Source of the DNA: Pseudoips prasinana
Taxonomy: Eukaryota; Arthropoda; Insecta; Lepidoptera; Nolidae
DNA: 64,000 nucleotides
Direction: 5' to 3'
Assembly: GCA_951640165.1 (NCBI GenBank)
Contig: OX621244.1
Span: 15,642,001 to 15,706,000 of the forward strand
Shown here: in pieces, positions 33,066-43,749 of the stretch
Position numbering within the stretch: position 1 is the first letter of the stretch
How the letters are laid out: each line of letters starts with the position of its first letter
Program-made: the position numbers and the translations under genes
Notes under the pieces: generated by a model
Told to the model about the DNA's origin: nothing
Seen by the model: the letters and a program-made list of their open reading frames with translations, nothing else
Database searches by the model: none

Positions 33066-34721
33066 AAGTCGACGCCGGAAGTCTATAATGTAATTCCATA
33101 AAAATACTATCTTTGAGTCTATTACTTTGAATAATGTACTAAGGTGACATAAAACTAGTTTGTCGAGATAATCTGACAGTCTTGACAAATAGAGATGATA
33201 AAATAATAACTCGTACACCGCTGTCAATAGTATTTTTCAAGCGGTACTGGTTTTCAAGCAATCAGGTGTAATTGATGCTAATTATTCAAAACACTCACAT
33301 TACATTAATACCAAATAGTATTACGAAATGACAAATTACAAGAAAAACATCAAATTAATGGCTTGGAAGTGTTCCTTGGCTTTCGTTACGATGAACTCAT
33401 CAAAGCAGAACATTTAGAGATTATCACATTAGCTAGGCCAGTCGATAATTACCGACTTCGACCATGGGCGTTCACTTATACATCATTTGTGTTAAGATGT
33501 TACTGAGAATGTCTAAACAAACGGACAAGTTCATGTTAATATACCTATTCCAACTGTTAATTAAGAAGATCTGTTATCCGTAATAGATGTTCGTGAGATT
33601 TAGGTTTTGTTCGATGAATTTATTGTGTCGATAGCATTTCGAATAACGCCCAAAAATATAGAGACTATTTTATAAGTTAATCAACATGGGTCTAAAACTC
33701 ATATTAATAACTGTAATAATTGAACATTGTATAGTTCAAATGAGTAAGCCCATATCAGCAATAGTTTTGAGAAAAGTAGTATATAAGTAAGTATTTCACT
33801 GAACTGTTACACACATAGGTGTATAATTTTTTAATATTTCATTTTCTATCTTTTTGACATTTTTAATATAGTTTAATATTTAAAAGAGAGACTCAATCGG
33901 CAACGGTAGCACGGTCCATGCTATCGATGGTCAAAACTCATAGGAGACGAACCTCATCACAATATGCGCCGTCTCTTAAAATATTGCCTTCTGACCCCTA
34001 ACTCAACTGCCTAACGTAAGCTTCTAAAGAGGACAGTCGTCTTAACTTGATCATGAAACCATGGGCAGAATCGACAATCGGTACAATGACCACCGAATCG
34101 ATCAACGCGTAAGTGATGCCATGTATGTTGTAAGCGAGATAGGGTACAGAAGCGTATGCTTGTTCAATAAACCATGCAGGTACTCAAGTAATTTGGTTCT
34201 AAAAATATTCTTATGAATTATGGCTTTGTCCTTGCAAATTTTGCCAAGGGACTAACTCCAAACACTGGCTAGTAGCCAAACCGTACCTATCACCAGTAGT
34301 ATTGAACCAGCCTAATTGTTATAACTGCAATTAAGTCAAACTTAATTAATTGAAGTCCACCAGCTGTTTGTAATGTTGCTAATGGAATGATGTAAATAAA
34401 TAAGTATATTAAAATTGGAATATTGGTGACATGTATTTAATTAAAAGACCGAATATCATTCCAATTATCGTTAATTTGATGGTAATTAATCATATTAAAT
34501 TGTCTGTCGTTAAATTGATTAATTCCACCATTTTTTTATAATTCGCACAATTAATTATTTAAGGCAAACGTTATTCGAGTATACTAAGATGGAACTTGTT
34601 TTGTGGTTCAACAAGTTTCACGGAATATTTGCAAAACTTACGATTACCCTAATTCGATATTTTATTTTATATTCAATCTGGTTACGATAAAATTGTGACT
34701 CAACAGATTGAAGTAGTTTGC
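33066..34721. other. unannotated stretch
   Basis: I recognised no gene or repeat boundary. Confidence 0.4.
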
Positions 34722-34866
34722 CGGCTAGTATGTCTCAGCGGTTAAAATAACTGCCTCGCGAACACCTCATCATTGGTTGCCTGAGTCTGGGTATGCGTTA
34801 TGCCCCCCGTGGTACAGCGATTATTTTCCCTTATGCGGGCGTTGTCTAATAAAAATAAATTAATAA
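34722..34866 (+). mobile_element. SINE family C, box B deleted
   Basis: The head (TATGTCTCAGCGGTTAAAAT) and tail (GCGGGCGTTGTCTAATAAAA) match SINE-C, but the segment carrying box B is missing. The body block GCCTGAGTCTGGGTATGCG remains. Confidence 0.55.
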
Positions 34867-34920
34867 AATTATTGGGTTAGTCGACTTATCTTGACTAATT
34901 CAATAATTTCATTAATAAAA
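34858..34920. repeat. imperfect inverted repeat at SINE tail
   Basis: TAATAAAATTATTGGGTTAG, TC pairs with GACTAATTCAATAATTTCAT, TA (three mismatches) across a 10-nt spacer, starting in the A-rich tail of the SINE. Confidence 0.65.
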
Positions 34921-35025
34921 TAATCTGTATGCAATTTTTTTTCTCAATAAAAAAAATACAGAGAAGTATTAAGATACGTACTGGACCCATTATATAATAA
35001 TTATGTTCTGTTCACCCTTACGAAC

Positions 35026-35072
35026 TTTGCATTAATCTATTTCTACTGACAGGTATAATAGATTAATGCAAA
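35026..35072. repeat. perfect 16-bp inverted repeat, 15-nt loop
   Basis: TTTGCATTAATCTATT and AATAGATTAATGCAAA are exact complements. Confidence 0.85.
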
Positions 35073-35753
35073 CTTTATGAAAATTAAGTTATAAAATACA
35101 AGCGCGTAATACATACATAGATTCACGCCTGTTTCCCAGAGGGGATGGCAGAGCGGATTTTCATTCAAGTCACGATCCTTGGACACCTCTTTTGCCTCGC
35201 TTACTCCCACTGTATTATAGGCTACATCAGAAAATGTTCGACGAGGTCTTCTCTAATCACGAGATATGTATATTTTTATAAATATCAATACAGAATTCCG
35301 AAGACAAAAGTGCTGATTCAGGGTATTGAATTCTCTTATAAATGCTGCCGGCCAACCTCATGTATAGAAAATCGAATTCAGATTTTAGATTAAGTTTCTC
35401 GGTACCACCATTTGTCATGAACGTCTTGATTTATGTCTTCAAGAAAGACTTGTATTTCCAAAATATGGCATTGTTATTTTTAGCTAGCATACTTGATTTG
35501 CTACTAATTATTTCATTACAGTTTTATTGAGTCTTTGTTAGAATGGCATATGTGTCAAAAGTCAGCTCAACAAAGTTGTTTTGCAATTTGTTATTTTGTA
35601 ATTTAATTCATCACTTAACGCAATGACTCACAAATACACCGCACAGAACATACAGGCTTAGAATCTTATGTAAACTTGAGTTTTAATATCAATTTAGATT
35701 TTAAACGTTAATTTTAAGCCACCAGATAAGGAATTATAGATAGTCGACTAAGT
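35073..35753. other. unannotated stretch
   Basis: I recognised no gene or repeat boundary. Confidence 0.4.
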
Positions 35754-35866
35754 GCCGATTTCACCGTTAAAATTAAACGCGATCAATAGACGCTAAACTC
35801 AGTTACAGGAGGCGGAACCGAGTTTAGCGCCCATTGATCGCGTTTAATTTTAACGGTCAAATCGGC
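35754..35866. mobile_element. 113-bp hairpin MITE candidate
   Basis: Arms of 47 bp (GCCGATTTCACCGTTAAAAT... and ...TTAACGGTCAAATCGGC) pair with three mismatches around a 19-nt GC-rich loop. No target duplication is certain. A near-palindrome with substitutions in both arms fits an old foldback element. Confidence 0.6.
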
Positions 35867-36125
35867 TCTAAGTGCTTACTCGGAAAGCAGAGCGCTCGTC
35901 ATAGCACAAAGGCGGAACATGTTGCAACTTTGGAACAATTTGAGCCACTCCCTGGTGGCTCGAGATAAGCTAATGATAACTGGAGCCAGCAGTTACGGTG
36001 GAGATCCACGACGCCTTCCGATTAAAGTAACCTATGGGAAATTTTTTTTTAGTTTAATGTTTATTAAATAGTTGTATAATTTTAATATGATGAAGTTAAT
36101 TCATTTATTTCAATTATCTTGAACA

Positions 36126-36391
36126 TCTATATATATAAAAATCAATGCCACTTTTCGTAGTAATGTTATAACTCAACAACGCCTTTACCGATTTGGCTAA
36201 TTTTGGTCTTGAATTATTCGTGGAAGTCCAGGAAAGGTTTATACATAGAGAAAATTTTACAAAAGTCTTGAAAAAGTGTAAAATCAACATCTTTTAGCAA
36301 TTTAAAATATTTTTTTGTTTGAATAAATGAACTTAATATTTTTTTTTATTTGTATGCCTTATACGTAGCGAAGCACGTACCGGGCCGCTAG
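36126..36391 (+). mobile_element. non-autonomous Helitron (family H4)
   Basis: It starts TCTATATATATAAAAATCAA after an A (36125) and ends CGGGCCGCTAG followed by T (36392), so both ends fit the A|TC...CTAG|T rule. It carries GGTCTTGAATTATTCGTGG, a block I recall from many lepidopteran repeats. It is 266 bp and non-coding. Confidence 0.75.
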
Positions 36392-36529
36392 TTAAATATA
36401 AATATTTATTTAAATAATTAATGTTTAGGGAAACGAATAGTAAATCATTATATCTAATGTTCCCAGTGTATTTAATTAATTATACGTACGAATTAACATA
36501 ACTTACCAGGAATATCTTACTTTATCATA

Positions 36530-36720
36530 AGGACAGTAGTTACTCTAGTGTCAGAGTTATATAAGCATAGCTTAACGACTACAACCCTGGCCTTTTCGTC
36601 CAAGCACGGAGACAAACCAAAGTGACCTAATTACGTCTGTAATTAGGTCACTTTGGTTTGTCTTGGCGGTGATCTATTCGTACGGATCTTTCTATACTGA
36701 CCGCGTGCTTATTTCCCTAA
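36530..36720 (+). repeat. dispersed repeat R4 (copy 2) with hairpin
   Basis: Blocks TAGTGTCAGAG, GACTACAACCCTGG, ACGGAGAC and ATACTGACCGCGTGC run parallel to 8905-9110. In the middle the first copy's sequence is replaced by the perfect hairpin at 36610-36663. Confidence 0.5.
36610..36663. repeat. perfect 25-bp inverted repeat, 4-nt loop
   Basis: The left arm AGACAAACCAAAGTGACC... and the right arm ...GGTCACTTTGGTTTGTCT are exact complements around GTCT. Confidence 0.9.
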
Positions 36721-36751
36721 CAGCTCATCCTAATAGCAGCTCCGGGAAGAC

Positions 36752-36925
36752 ATTGATCTTTTTGTGGCGCAGTCGTTGTACGGGACTGGCAAGAGTCGGG
36801 AATAGGGGAGGGCAATGCAGAGCATTCCTAGGGTACGTGTCCAGACTATCTGGGACATGGAAAAAGCAAAAAGAACACTGGAGCAGCATACCCGCGTTCC
36901 CGGGTATCCCCGCATCGGGCTCCAA
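36752..36925 (-). repeat. dispersed repeat R3 (copy 2)
   Basis: This is the reverse of 32736-33040, with GCTGCTCCAGTG, GACTCTTGCCAGTCCCG and CACGTACCCTAGGAATG on the minus strand. Frames differ between copies, so no shared protein is indicated. Confidence 0.55.
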
Positions 36926-37796
36926 GTTTACGGCGGTCAGGTTTAGTCAGTGCGAGTCCGACATACCCAACCGTAGACACTTTTCACTTATCAACAAAAT
37001 AAAGATATTTAACCTCGCTAATCCCCTAAGTAGAGGTGAAGATAACTCGCTATTAGCGCCTCACCTTTCTGCTAGGAACGTATTGATAATTGATAACATG
37101 TAAGATTCGAAGAAGAAACCACTGAGGTGTAGAAGTATATTATTCGAGCATTCATGTGAAAGAACATGGTCTAATTTTCCTGGAAACCCTCATTTTAAAG
37201 CATGGCTAGACGATAACTAAATATAATGTCTGCTAGAAAATTTGGTCCAAATATTCACCGCGTATAAAAAAAAACTAATAGGTAGACATTACAAACTACT
37301 CTTGTTACATAACGACATCATTTTACCCTACAAATTAAAGTTTATAAACAAAATGCCGCAGAGTAATATTCTAACAACAAAATAGACGGTTGAATTAAGA
37401 AGTTAATTTCATCCTACATCTTAACTTTTCTATAGGATGTATGTAAGGAGGTAATTAAGCGAAAGTACTTACAGTAAATTGTTAGAATTATTGCTATGGT
37501 GAGTGTAATCTTATACGTGCGTTGTGTTTACTATGAGTTCTCGAAGGATACGTAATAGATAAGTAACGGCATTATTTGTAATGCGTTTATACGGTTATAG
37601 ACAAATATAATCCAACTTTAAGGGAAGTCAGATTTGAAATGGATATGTTTGGTACTATTTGGGAAAGTTCGATGATTTATTAGATCTTGTTCAGCATGAA
37701 ACACTTATTTCAAATGGTAATTTAGAATTATAGGAATAGTAATTAAATGCAATAAATTGTTTGTAATGTAGTACTGTTCTTTTAATATTATGAATG
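36926..37796. other. unannotated stretch
   Basis: I recognised no gene or repeat boundary. Confidence 0.4.
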
Positions 37797-37935
37797 TACA
37801 GACGCCAGCACATCAAGCTACACCAATCTGTCAAATTTCCCCAATTGAAAGTGCACCTTATTCTTTTGTGATAAAGTTGAAAATGTATAAAATAAACTTG
37901 GCAGATTGGGGTAGCTGGATGTGCTGGCGTCTGTA
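37797..37935. mobile_element. palindromic TA-flanked MITE (copy 3)
   Basis: TACAGACGCCAGCACATCAA ... TGTGCTGGCGTCTGTA, 139 bp, same structure as 1450-1587. TA flanks both ends. Confidence 0.85.
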
Positions 37936-38179
37936 CAAGTTATACTGTTAATGTATTTAGCTGTTTCGATGTCTGTTACTCAAAACGTATAAATGGATTG
38001 GGATGAAATTTGGCACACAAATAGTTAATTACGTGGATTAAGACAAAGGATAATATATGCCATAATACTTATTTTTCGTTTTATGTTTATTTACTTTTTG
38101 GTATTTGGTGTACTATACTATATATCTAAATATAAAAACGAGAAAGTTATATTTGAATACTTACAAGGCAGCCAGACAC

Positions 38180-38234
38180 AATTTGGCTGACATGATGATG
38201 ATCATCATGTCATCATCATCATGTCAGCCAAATT
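38180..38234. repeat. 22-bp inverted duplication of a SINE-F tail
   Basis: AATTTGGCTGACATGATGAT, GA is followed after 11 nt by its exact complement, which is the true 3' end of the minus-strand SINE-F. The tail has been copied in inverted orientation beside itself. Confidence 0.85.
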
Positions 38235-38440
38235 ACGTCCACTGCTGGAAAAATGCCTCCTCAAATAATGAGGGATATGCCATAATTGTCACGCTTGGCA
38301 GACGGGTTGGCGATCGCAGTTTGATGGTGATAGTTCACAGAAAAACGCTGCTGCCCGTTCTCTGGTAGGTAATCCCTCGGTCGATTTCTACTCCCCCCAT
38401 GGGATGAGATGGGGTGATGATATTCTATGCCGTCACCGTC
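38203..38440 (-). mobile_element. SINE family F
   Basis: The plus strand contains CATCATGTCAGCCAAATTAC, GGGATATGCCATAATTGTCA, CGGGTTGGCGATCGCAG and CCCCATGGGATGAGATGGGG. These are the full family blocks in reverse. Confidence 0.75.
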
Positions 38441-38989
38441 ACTTTAATTTATCTCTAATTTTAGCACTGATGATGATGATGATGATTATTATTTTTAACA
38501 TCGCAAAATCATTTATGAACTTTTAGGAAAGAAATAAATCATGTTTTAAAACAATGGCATTTGCCATATATTGGAATTTCGCTAGTCAAAATAACCATTT
38601 TGGTCATAAGTCAGTATTAATTTATTAATTTACTTTTAAAGTTTTTGATTACTCAACTAATAAGTATAATGTTAAAGAAGGTAAGGTATGGTTAAGTTAC
38701 TCTTAATAATTATACATGTTGTAATTAAACTTCACTTAAAAACTAAAGCATCTTAACTTGAGTCAGATAATTACATCAGGCAGGTAATGGTTTTTAATGT
38801 TTTGTTAATAATTGTTCATTTAGTTATTGTTCATTTGGACATCAAAAACATAAAGTTAAAGTATATAATAACTAAAAATATATAAAGTCTTACACTTTTG
38901 ACTGAATGTTTCATATAATATTATTGGTGTCCAAATTATTTTACACCCCATAATAATTATGATGTGCATGTGCGTATGCTGGGTTGTTG
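38441..38989. other. unannotated stretch
   Basis: A short (GATGAT)n tract near 38468, otherwise nothing was recognised. Confidence 0.4.
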
Positions 38990-39128
38990 TACAGACGCCA
39001 GCACAATAAGCTACCCCAATTTGTCAAATTTCCCCAATTGAAAGTGAACCTTATGCTTATATGGTAAAGTTGAAAATTTGTACAAGAAATTTGACAGATT
39101 CGGGTAGCTGGATGTGCTGGCGTCTGTA
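38990..39128. mobile_element. palindromic TA-flanked MITE (copy 4)
   Basis: TACAGACGCCAGCACAATAA ... TGTGCTGGCGTCTGTA, 139 bp with TA at both ends. It lies about 1.05 kb from copy 3. Confidence 0.85.
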
Positions 39129-39275
39129 CATTCGTCACTAAATTTGTAAACTTCATACATTGAAAGTAAATTTGTCACATGCACTCAAAATATTTATAAG
39201 ATTATATTAATATTGTATTATGATTATAGTAATAGTAATGTAATATTGTAAATTCGGCATAAGTCTTAATTTTCC

Positions 39276-39529
39276 GTCACCGTAGCCTAGTTGGTAGTGC
39301 TCCTGACTACGAAGCTGGTGGTCCTGGGTTCGAATCCCGGTAAGTGCAAATATTTGTGTGATGAGCACGAATATTTGTTTCTGAGTCATGGATGTTCTCT
39401 ATGTATATAAGTATTTATCTATCTATGTAAGTATGTATATCATCACCTGGTACCCATAATACAAGCTTTGCTTAGTTTGGGGCCAGGATGGTCTGTGTGA
39501 CGTTGTCCCCTGATATTATTATTATTATC
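39276..39529 (+). mobile_element. SINE family A, tRNA-Arg-like head
   Basis: Head GTCACCGTAGCCTAGTTGGT, anticodon-loop region TGACTACGAAGCTGG, box B GGGTTCGAATCCCGG. The body GAGCACGAATATTTGTTTCT and a GCTTTGCTTAGTTTGGGG block follow, then a (ATT)n tail. This is the most intact plus-strand copy. Confidence 0.85.
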
Positions 39530-40559
39530 TTTGCAAAAAGTACCGGTAGCAAGCAAAGTACTGCGACGAATTTATATATACTTTTTCTGAATGTGCAATA
39601 ACCCCGCATGTTTTATATTTTACTAGCTATTTTATTTGTGTGACATGCGATTGGGTCATATACATATGTATGTATAAATCACCAGTGCTGGCTAAGTCTA
39701 TTTAAAACACCTAATACTTTATATTGTTATTTGTTTTCTAGAATATTAAAAACGTTTATGTGATATTTATGGGTCTAGTCTCATAAAGCACAGTATTTTT
39801 TATATATTCGGTCACAATAAAGGAAGTTTTTAAGATAAGAAAATCATGAAATATACCTATTTACGTATATTTTATTGAGCAAATTTGCATATTTATTGGC
39901 TATATTTTTCTATAGCATCACTTAAGTGTGACATTTTGATTAATACGTTTTATAAGGTAAATAAGGCAAAAATAAAACATGCAGTGATGTCCCAAGTGAT
40001 CAGTAATATTGTCGGGTAAGGAACTCTATCAAGGCCTATGACATTTTAATATCATCTTTGATAGGACATAACGCATGCATAAAGGTTTTGTATACAACAG
40101 CCACCTACATAATTATTTCTAAGTACTACTTACGGTTTTCATGATGCCTCGTTCGTATATTTATTATTTTGGACATTTAGTACCTAGTCATTATTTATCA
40201 AGGCCTATAAAATGTTCTTACCTATAAACCACTAACTAGATACTTGTAAAGCTTAAAAACAAGTAATATTGATGAATACTATCCCTTTTACATTGTTGCA
40301 CTCTTGAATTAATCCATAATTAAGAATGCAAATTGATCCATTTTAATCTGTTATAAGGGTCATGAGACTTTGCGGAATACTAGGTAATTAACAATGTAAA
40401 ATAAGGAATTGCATACTGGCACTTTGGTCCGCTCTAGGTCAGCAGAGTTTAGTCGTAGTGAAATTTGGTCATGTATGTAGAATAACCAAACTGAAGTATG
40501 GCTAGCTCTGCTCTCGAACGAAGGAAAAGGAATGAATATAGAACGATCTCACAGCATTA
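39530..40559. other. unannotated stretch
   Basis: I recognised no gene or repeat boundary. Confidence 0.4.
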
Positions 40560-40985
40560 ATTACAGCAGTCGTGGGTTCGATTCCCACCCAGGATAGATA
40601 TTTGTATGCATAAACATGTCTGTTTGTCCTGAGGCTGGGTGGAATCATCTATATAAGTATGTGTTTACAAGCTCTGCTTATTTTGGGATTAATAATAATA
40701 ATATCTGGGGACAATGTCACACAGATCATCCTAGCCCCAAACTAAGCAAAGCTTGTACTATGGGTATCAGGCGACGATATACATACTTATATAGATAGAT
40801 AAATACTTATATACATCCATGACTCAGAAACAAATATTCGTGCTCATCACACAAATATTTGCACTTACCGGGATTCGAACCCAGGACCACCAGCTTCGTA
40901 GGCAGGAGCACTACCAACTAGGCTACGGTGACCGTCAATTAGATGGCCGTGTGTGAATAATTTCCCAGGATATTATTATTATTAT
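40560..40985 (+). mobile_element. SINE family B split by a SINE-A insertion
   Basis: 5' part 40560-40690: box B GTGGGTTCGATTCCCAC, then CTGTTTGTCCTGAGGCTGG, ending TTTTGGGATTA. The 3' part resumes at about 40935 with ATTAGATGGCCGTGTGTGAA. The interruption falls inside the family block GGGATCAGATGGCC. ATTA is present on both sides of the insert and may be the target duplication. Confidence 0.75.
40691..40932 (-). mobile_element. SINE family A inserted in SINE-B
   Basis: Minus-strand copy with tail (AATAATAATA) at 40691 and head GTCACCGTAGCC ending at 40932. It is almost identical to 24476-24740, which suggests recent activity. Confidence 0.85.
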
Positions 40986-40989
40986 ATAT

Positions 40990-41155
40990 ATTTGCGACAT
41001 GTATCCTACGTCTGGGTACGAGTATGTACCTATTTACAAAAGTAAGTAGTATATCCGTTATCTGGTTCCATAGTACAAGCTCTGCTTAGTTTGGGATCAG
41101 ATGGCCGTATGTGAATAATATCCCAGGTTATTATTATATTATATTAGGAACATAC
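40990..41155 (+). mobile_element. SINE family B, second 3' part
   Basis: ACGTCTGGGTACGAGTATG, then GGTTCCATAGTACAAGCTCT and GGGATCAGATGGCCGTATG, with an (ATT)n tail. It has no head; it may be a tandem partial duplication of the neighbouring SINE-B. Confidence 0.65.
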
Positions 41156-41497
41156 AAGCTTTACATATGATAAATATTGATGAGATCTAGTGAATTATTA
41201 CTCTCGCCTCCGAATAACTTTTCTAATAAATCCTAAGAAATAATTAAGCCATTTCACTGGATTACATACCTAATATATTATGCTAATAGGTATTCCCGAA
41301 AGGTTTTCGTCAATATTATGAGTACAAATTTTACCACTGACCCTAAAACAACTTTTAATAATTTTCGTTAGAACTATTTAATAAACCGATCCAAACATAA
41401 AATGTGGTATTGATCATTAATAAAAATAGCTGTTAGTAAATGTTTGATTAAATAAACCTTGCTTAATATTACATTGCCAATGAATAGTTTCACTACA
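41156..41497. other. unannotated stretch
   Basis: Nothing was recognised. Confidence 0.4.
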
Positions 41498-41720
41498 GTT
41501 AATCCAAAGAAAACATGTGCAAATGCGGTTACATTCCCACATCACAAAACATCTGCGAGTGCGGCGTGTCACCCCAAAGTATGGCACATTTATCTGATTG
41601 TCCCTCTTGTCCAGTCTCTTGTTCCCTTCAGGACTTGGATGACGCTTTAGCCAAAGCCATCAGCGTTGCCCCATTTCGGGAAGATAAAATACAATTCTTA
41701 CCATCCACACGATAAGAAGA
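41498..41720 (+). pseudogene. LINE RT C-terminal fragment with CxC-type cysteine cluster
   Basis: The open frame begins just after an in-frame TAA and runs to TAA at 41713-41715. It reads CKCGY..., then CECGVSPQSMAHLSDCPSC, then DLDDALAKAISVA. A paired CxCG...H..C cluster followed by an acidic helix-like tail is typical of the end of many Jockey/CR1-like retrotransposon polyproteins. The following (GAA)n-like tract (AAGAAGAAGAAGAAG) looks like a 3' tail. There is no polymerase domain, so it is a 5'-truncated copy. A related fragment lies at 48438. Confidence 0.65.
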
Positions 41721-42259
41721 AGAAGAAGACTACAGTTAATTATTTTCAAATTGATTATGTTCTTAAACACGTTTTGTTTATCTATTTCTATTTATAATCA
41801 CTATGATCCAGTGACTGTTTGTACCTATAGATGATAAAAAAGGTATTCTCATCATAACCTGGATCCATGCGCGACGCTGCGAATTTTTAAGGTGCCGTGC
41901 AAAAATACTGTGTATGGAGATACAAATGAGACATAATCAAAACATCTTTAAATATTCATATTATAAGTAATATTCTTTATCTTTACTATAAATACAAAAC
42001 TCTCGTGTCTAAATACTCCTGATTTTGAACGACGATATGATAACCGTTAAGTCAGTAGAATGTTGGAATTAAAAACAGTTGTTTTTAAAATCATGAATTA
42101 AACTGCAAGTTTTCTTTATAACAACCACAAATGGGACTATCTCGAAGGAACTTCCTATTTAATAAAAAGACAATTATTGTTAAAATTGGTTCAAATACAA
42201 CCGAGAAAACGTGTAACATTCTTTTAAGAATAAAAATCTATTTCTTAAAAAAAGGTTTA
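41721..42259. other. unannotated stretch
   Basis: I recognised no gene or repeat boundary. Confidence 0.4.
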
Positions 42260-42440
42260 AAAAAGTCCTCAATAGGGAAATTAAGCCCTATGTCGCAGAG
42301 TATCTTACAAACATATAATTGACGGAAAGAAAGTACATTCAGACTCAAGATAATATTTATGAGTGACAAAAATGGTTGTCCTGCGCGGGAATCAAACCCG
42401 GGATACGAAGTGGCGATGCGACTGCGCCTCACGTGCAGAA
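42260..42440 (-). mobile_element. SINE family C
   Basis: The plus strand contains TTGTCCTGCGCGGGAATCAA and ACCCGGGATACGAAGTGGCG; that is box B GGTTTGATTCC-like reversed, followed by the tRNA-like head ending CGCCTCACGTGCAG. Confidence 0.7.
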
Positions 42441-42478
42441 TGGATACCGTCTTTTTTAAGGCGGTTCAAAAAAAATAT

Positions 42479-42664
42479 CAAAAAGGTTTTTATTCACGTA
42501 GACTTTAAAAAAGCGCTTGTAAATAGTCAGAACATGTTTGTAGTAATATAGTTGTATACATTATTATTTCTAGTAACATAGATATTTAGTTACATATTCT
42601 ATGAAAACATTTATAAAATTTATTTTATAATAGCAATGATCAAGAAATTATGTTTAATTATCTG
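42479..42664 (-). mobile_element. retroposon 3' end, family U1 (partial)
   Basis: It starts GGTTTTTATTCACGTAGAC, then AAGCGCTTGTAAATAGTCAG, and matches 9183 for about 170 bp before diverging. Confidence 0.65.
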
Positions 42665-42782
42665 GTTAAAAATATCGTCCACTCACAACGTATCTTATTC
42701 TTACATAAATACATATTGCTCTTGTTTTCATATATTACACGTTAAAACTAATATTACACGTTATACGTAGTTTGTGAGACAT

Positions 42783-42980
42783 TCATGTCAGCCGAATGAC
42801 GTCCACTGCTAGACAAAGGCCAAAAGATTTCCTCAATGGAGTTGCTTCCATAATTTGGAGGGATATGCCATAATCGTCACGCTTGGCAGACGGGTTGGCG
42901 ATCGCAGTAATATGGCCATAGTACACAGAGAGACGCTGCTGCCCGTTCTCAGAGAAATATTCTATGCCGTCAACGTCAAC
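42783..42980 (-). mobile_element. SINE family F
   Basis: ATGTCAGCCGAATGACGTCC, GGGATATGCCATAATCGTCA and GGGTTGGCGATCGCAGTAA, ending near TTCTATGCCGTC. The (ATG)n tail is short here. Confidence 0.75.
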
Positions 42981-42994
42981 AATGCAAATGGGAC

Positions 42995-43122
<128 letters not shown>

Positions 43123-43142
43123 TTGCGTCTGTTACAAACGAT

Positions 43143-43545
43143 TTACGGCGCATTGTCTGAGAGACATTTCTTATGGTGGCTAAACAAACCGATGCGAGAG
43201 CGACATAGCCTGCCGCAGACCTGACAAGAGATGTTTGCGGTGGTTGGTACCGAGCCGCTTTCATGTCGCTTCTATCTCTTATCAGCAAGTACTCCAAACC
43301 AGGCTTCATCACAGATCTTACGACCCTCCACTACACGTTTGCGCCATTCAACTCTATTTTCAGCGAGCTTTTCCTAGCCACAGTGGTCAATTTTGAATTG
43401 TGCAGTCTTTAAAGCGAAGCAGAGGTCTACCGACATCTCGCTTCACATTAGCTACTGCACCCAACAGAACACATCGTGTTATTCGAGTGGGTTCCATTCT
43501 GTGCACATGCCCCAACCAACGTAAACGCTGCCGTTTAAGAAACGA
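43143..43545 (-). pseudogene. LINE endonuclease/RT C-terminus with C2HC zinc finger
   Basis: Translated on the minus strand, the first part reads LKRQRLRWLGHVHRM, then GRPLLRFKDC. A frameshift near 43390 follows, then [32 protein letters not shown] and a stop (TAG). It then continues in frame with a finger of spacing C-x2-C-x12-H-x3-C at 43226-43164, and a stop at 43145-43143. RWxGHVxRM and GRPxxRxKDC with a terminal C2HC finger are the usual C-terminal signature of a class of non-LTR retrotransposon polyproteins. The finger is intact although the rest is broken by one frameshift and at least two stops. The element is truncated before the polymerase domain. The 3' end is joined to the TA tract. 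Confidence 0.8.
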
Positions 43546-43749
43546 TGTCCATTACGTAACATTAATTTAGGTCTTAAAACTCATTGACTATGATCAAAAT
43601 AAGTTCTAAGTTACTTGTATGTTAAGATTTTTGCAATTGCCGATAACTTATGGTTTGGTGAGAATTTTTAATACCACGACGATGCTTCTTATTATAGTTT
43701 TAACCTCATATTTGAATTAATATTTTTTTCATTTCCCAAGGTATATTTT

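Noticed and set aside
36663..37103. 146-codon ORF as a gene
   Set aside because: It covers repeats R4 and R3, the frame is not kept in the other R3 copy, and no domain was recognised.
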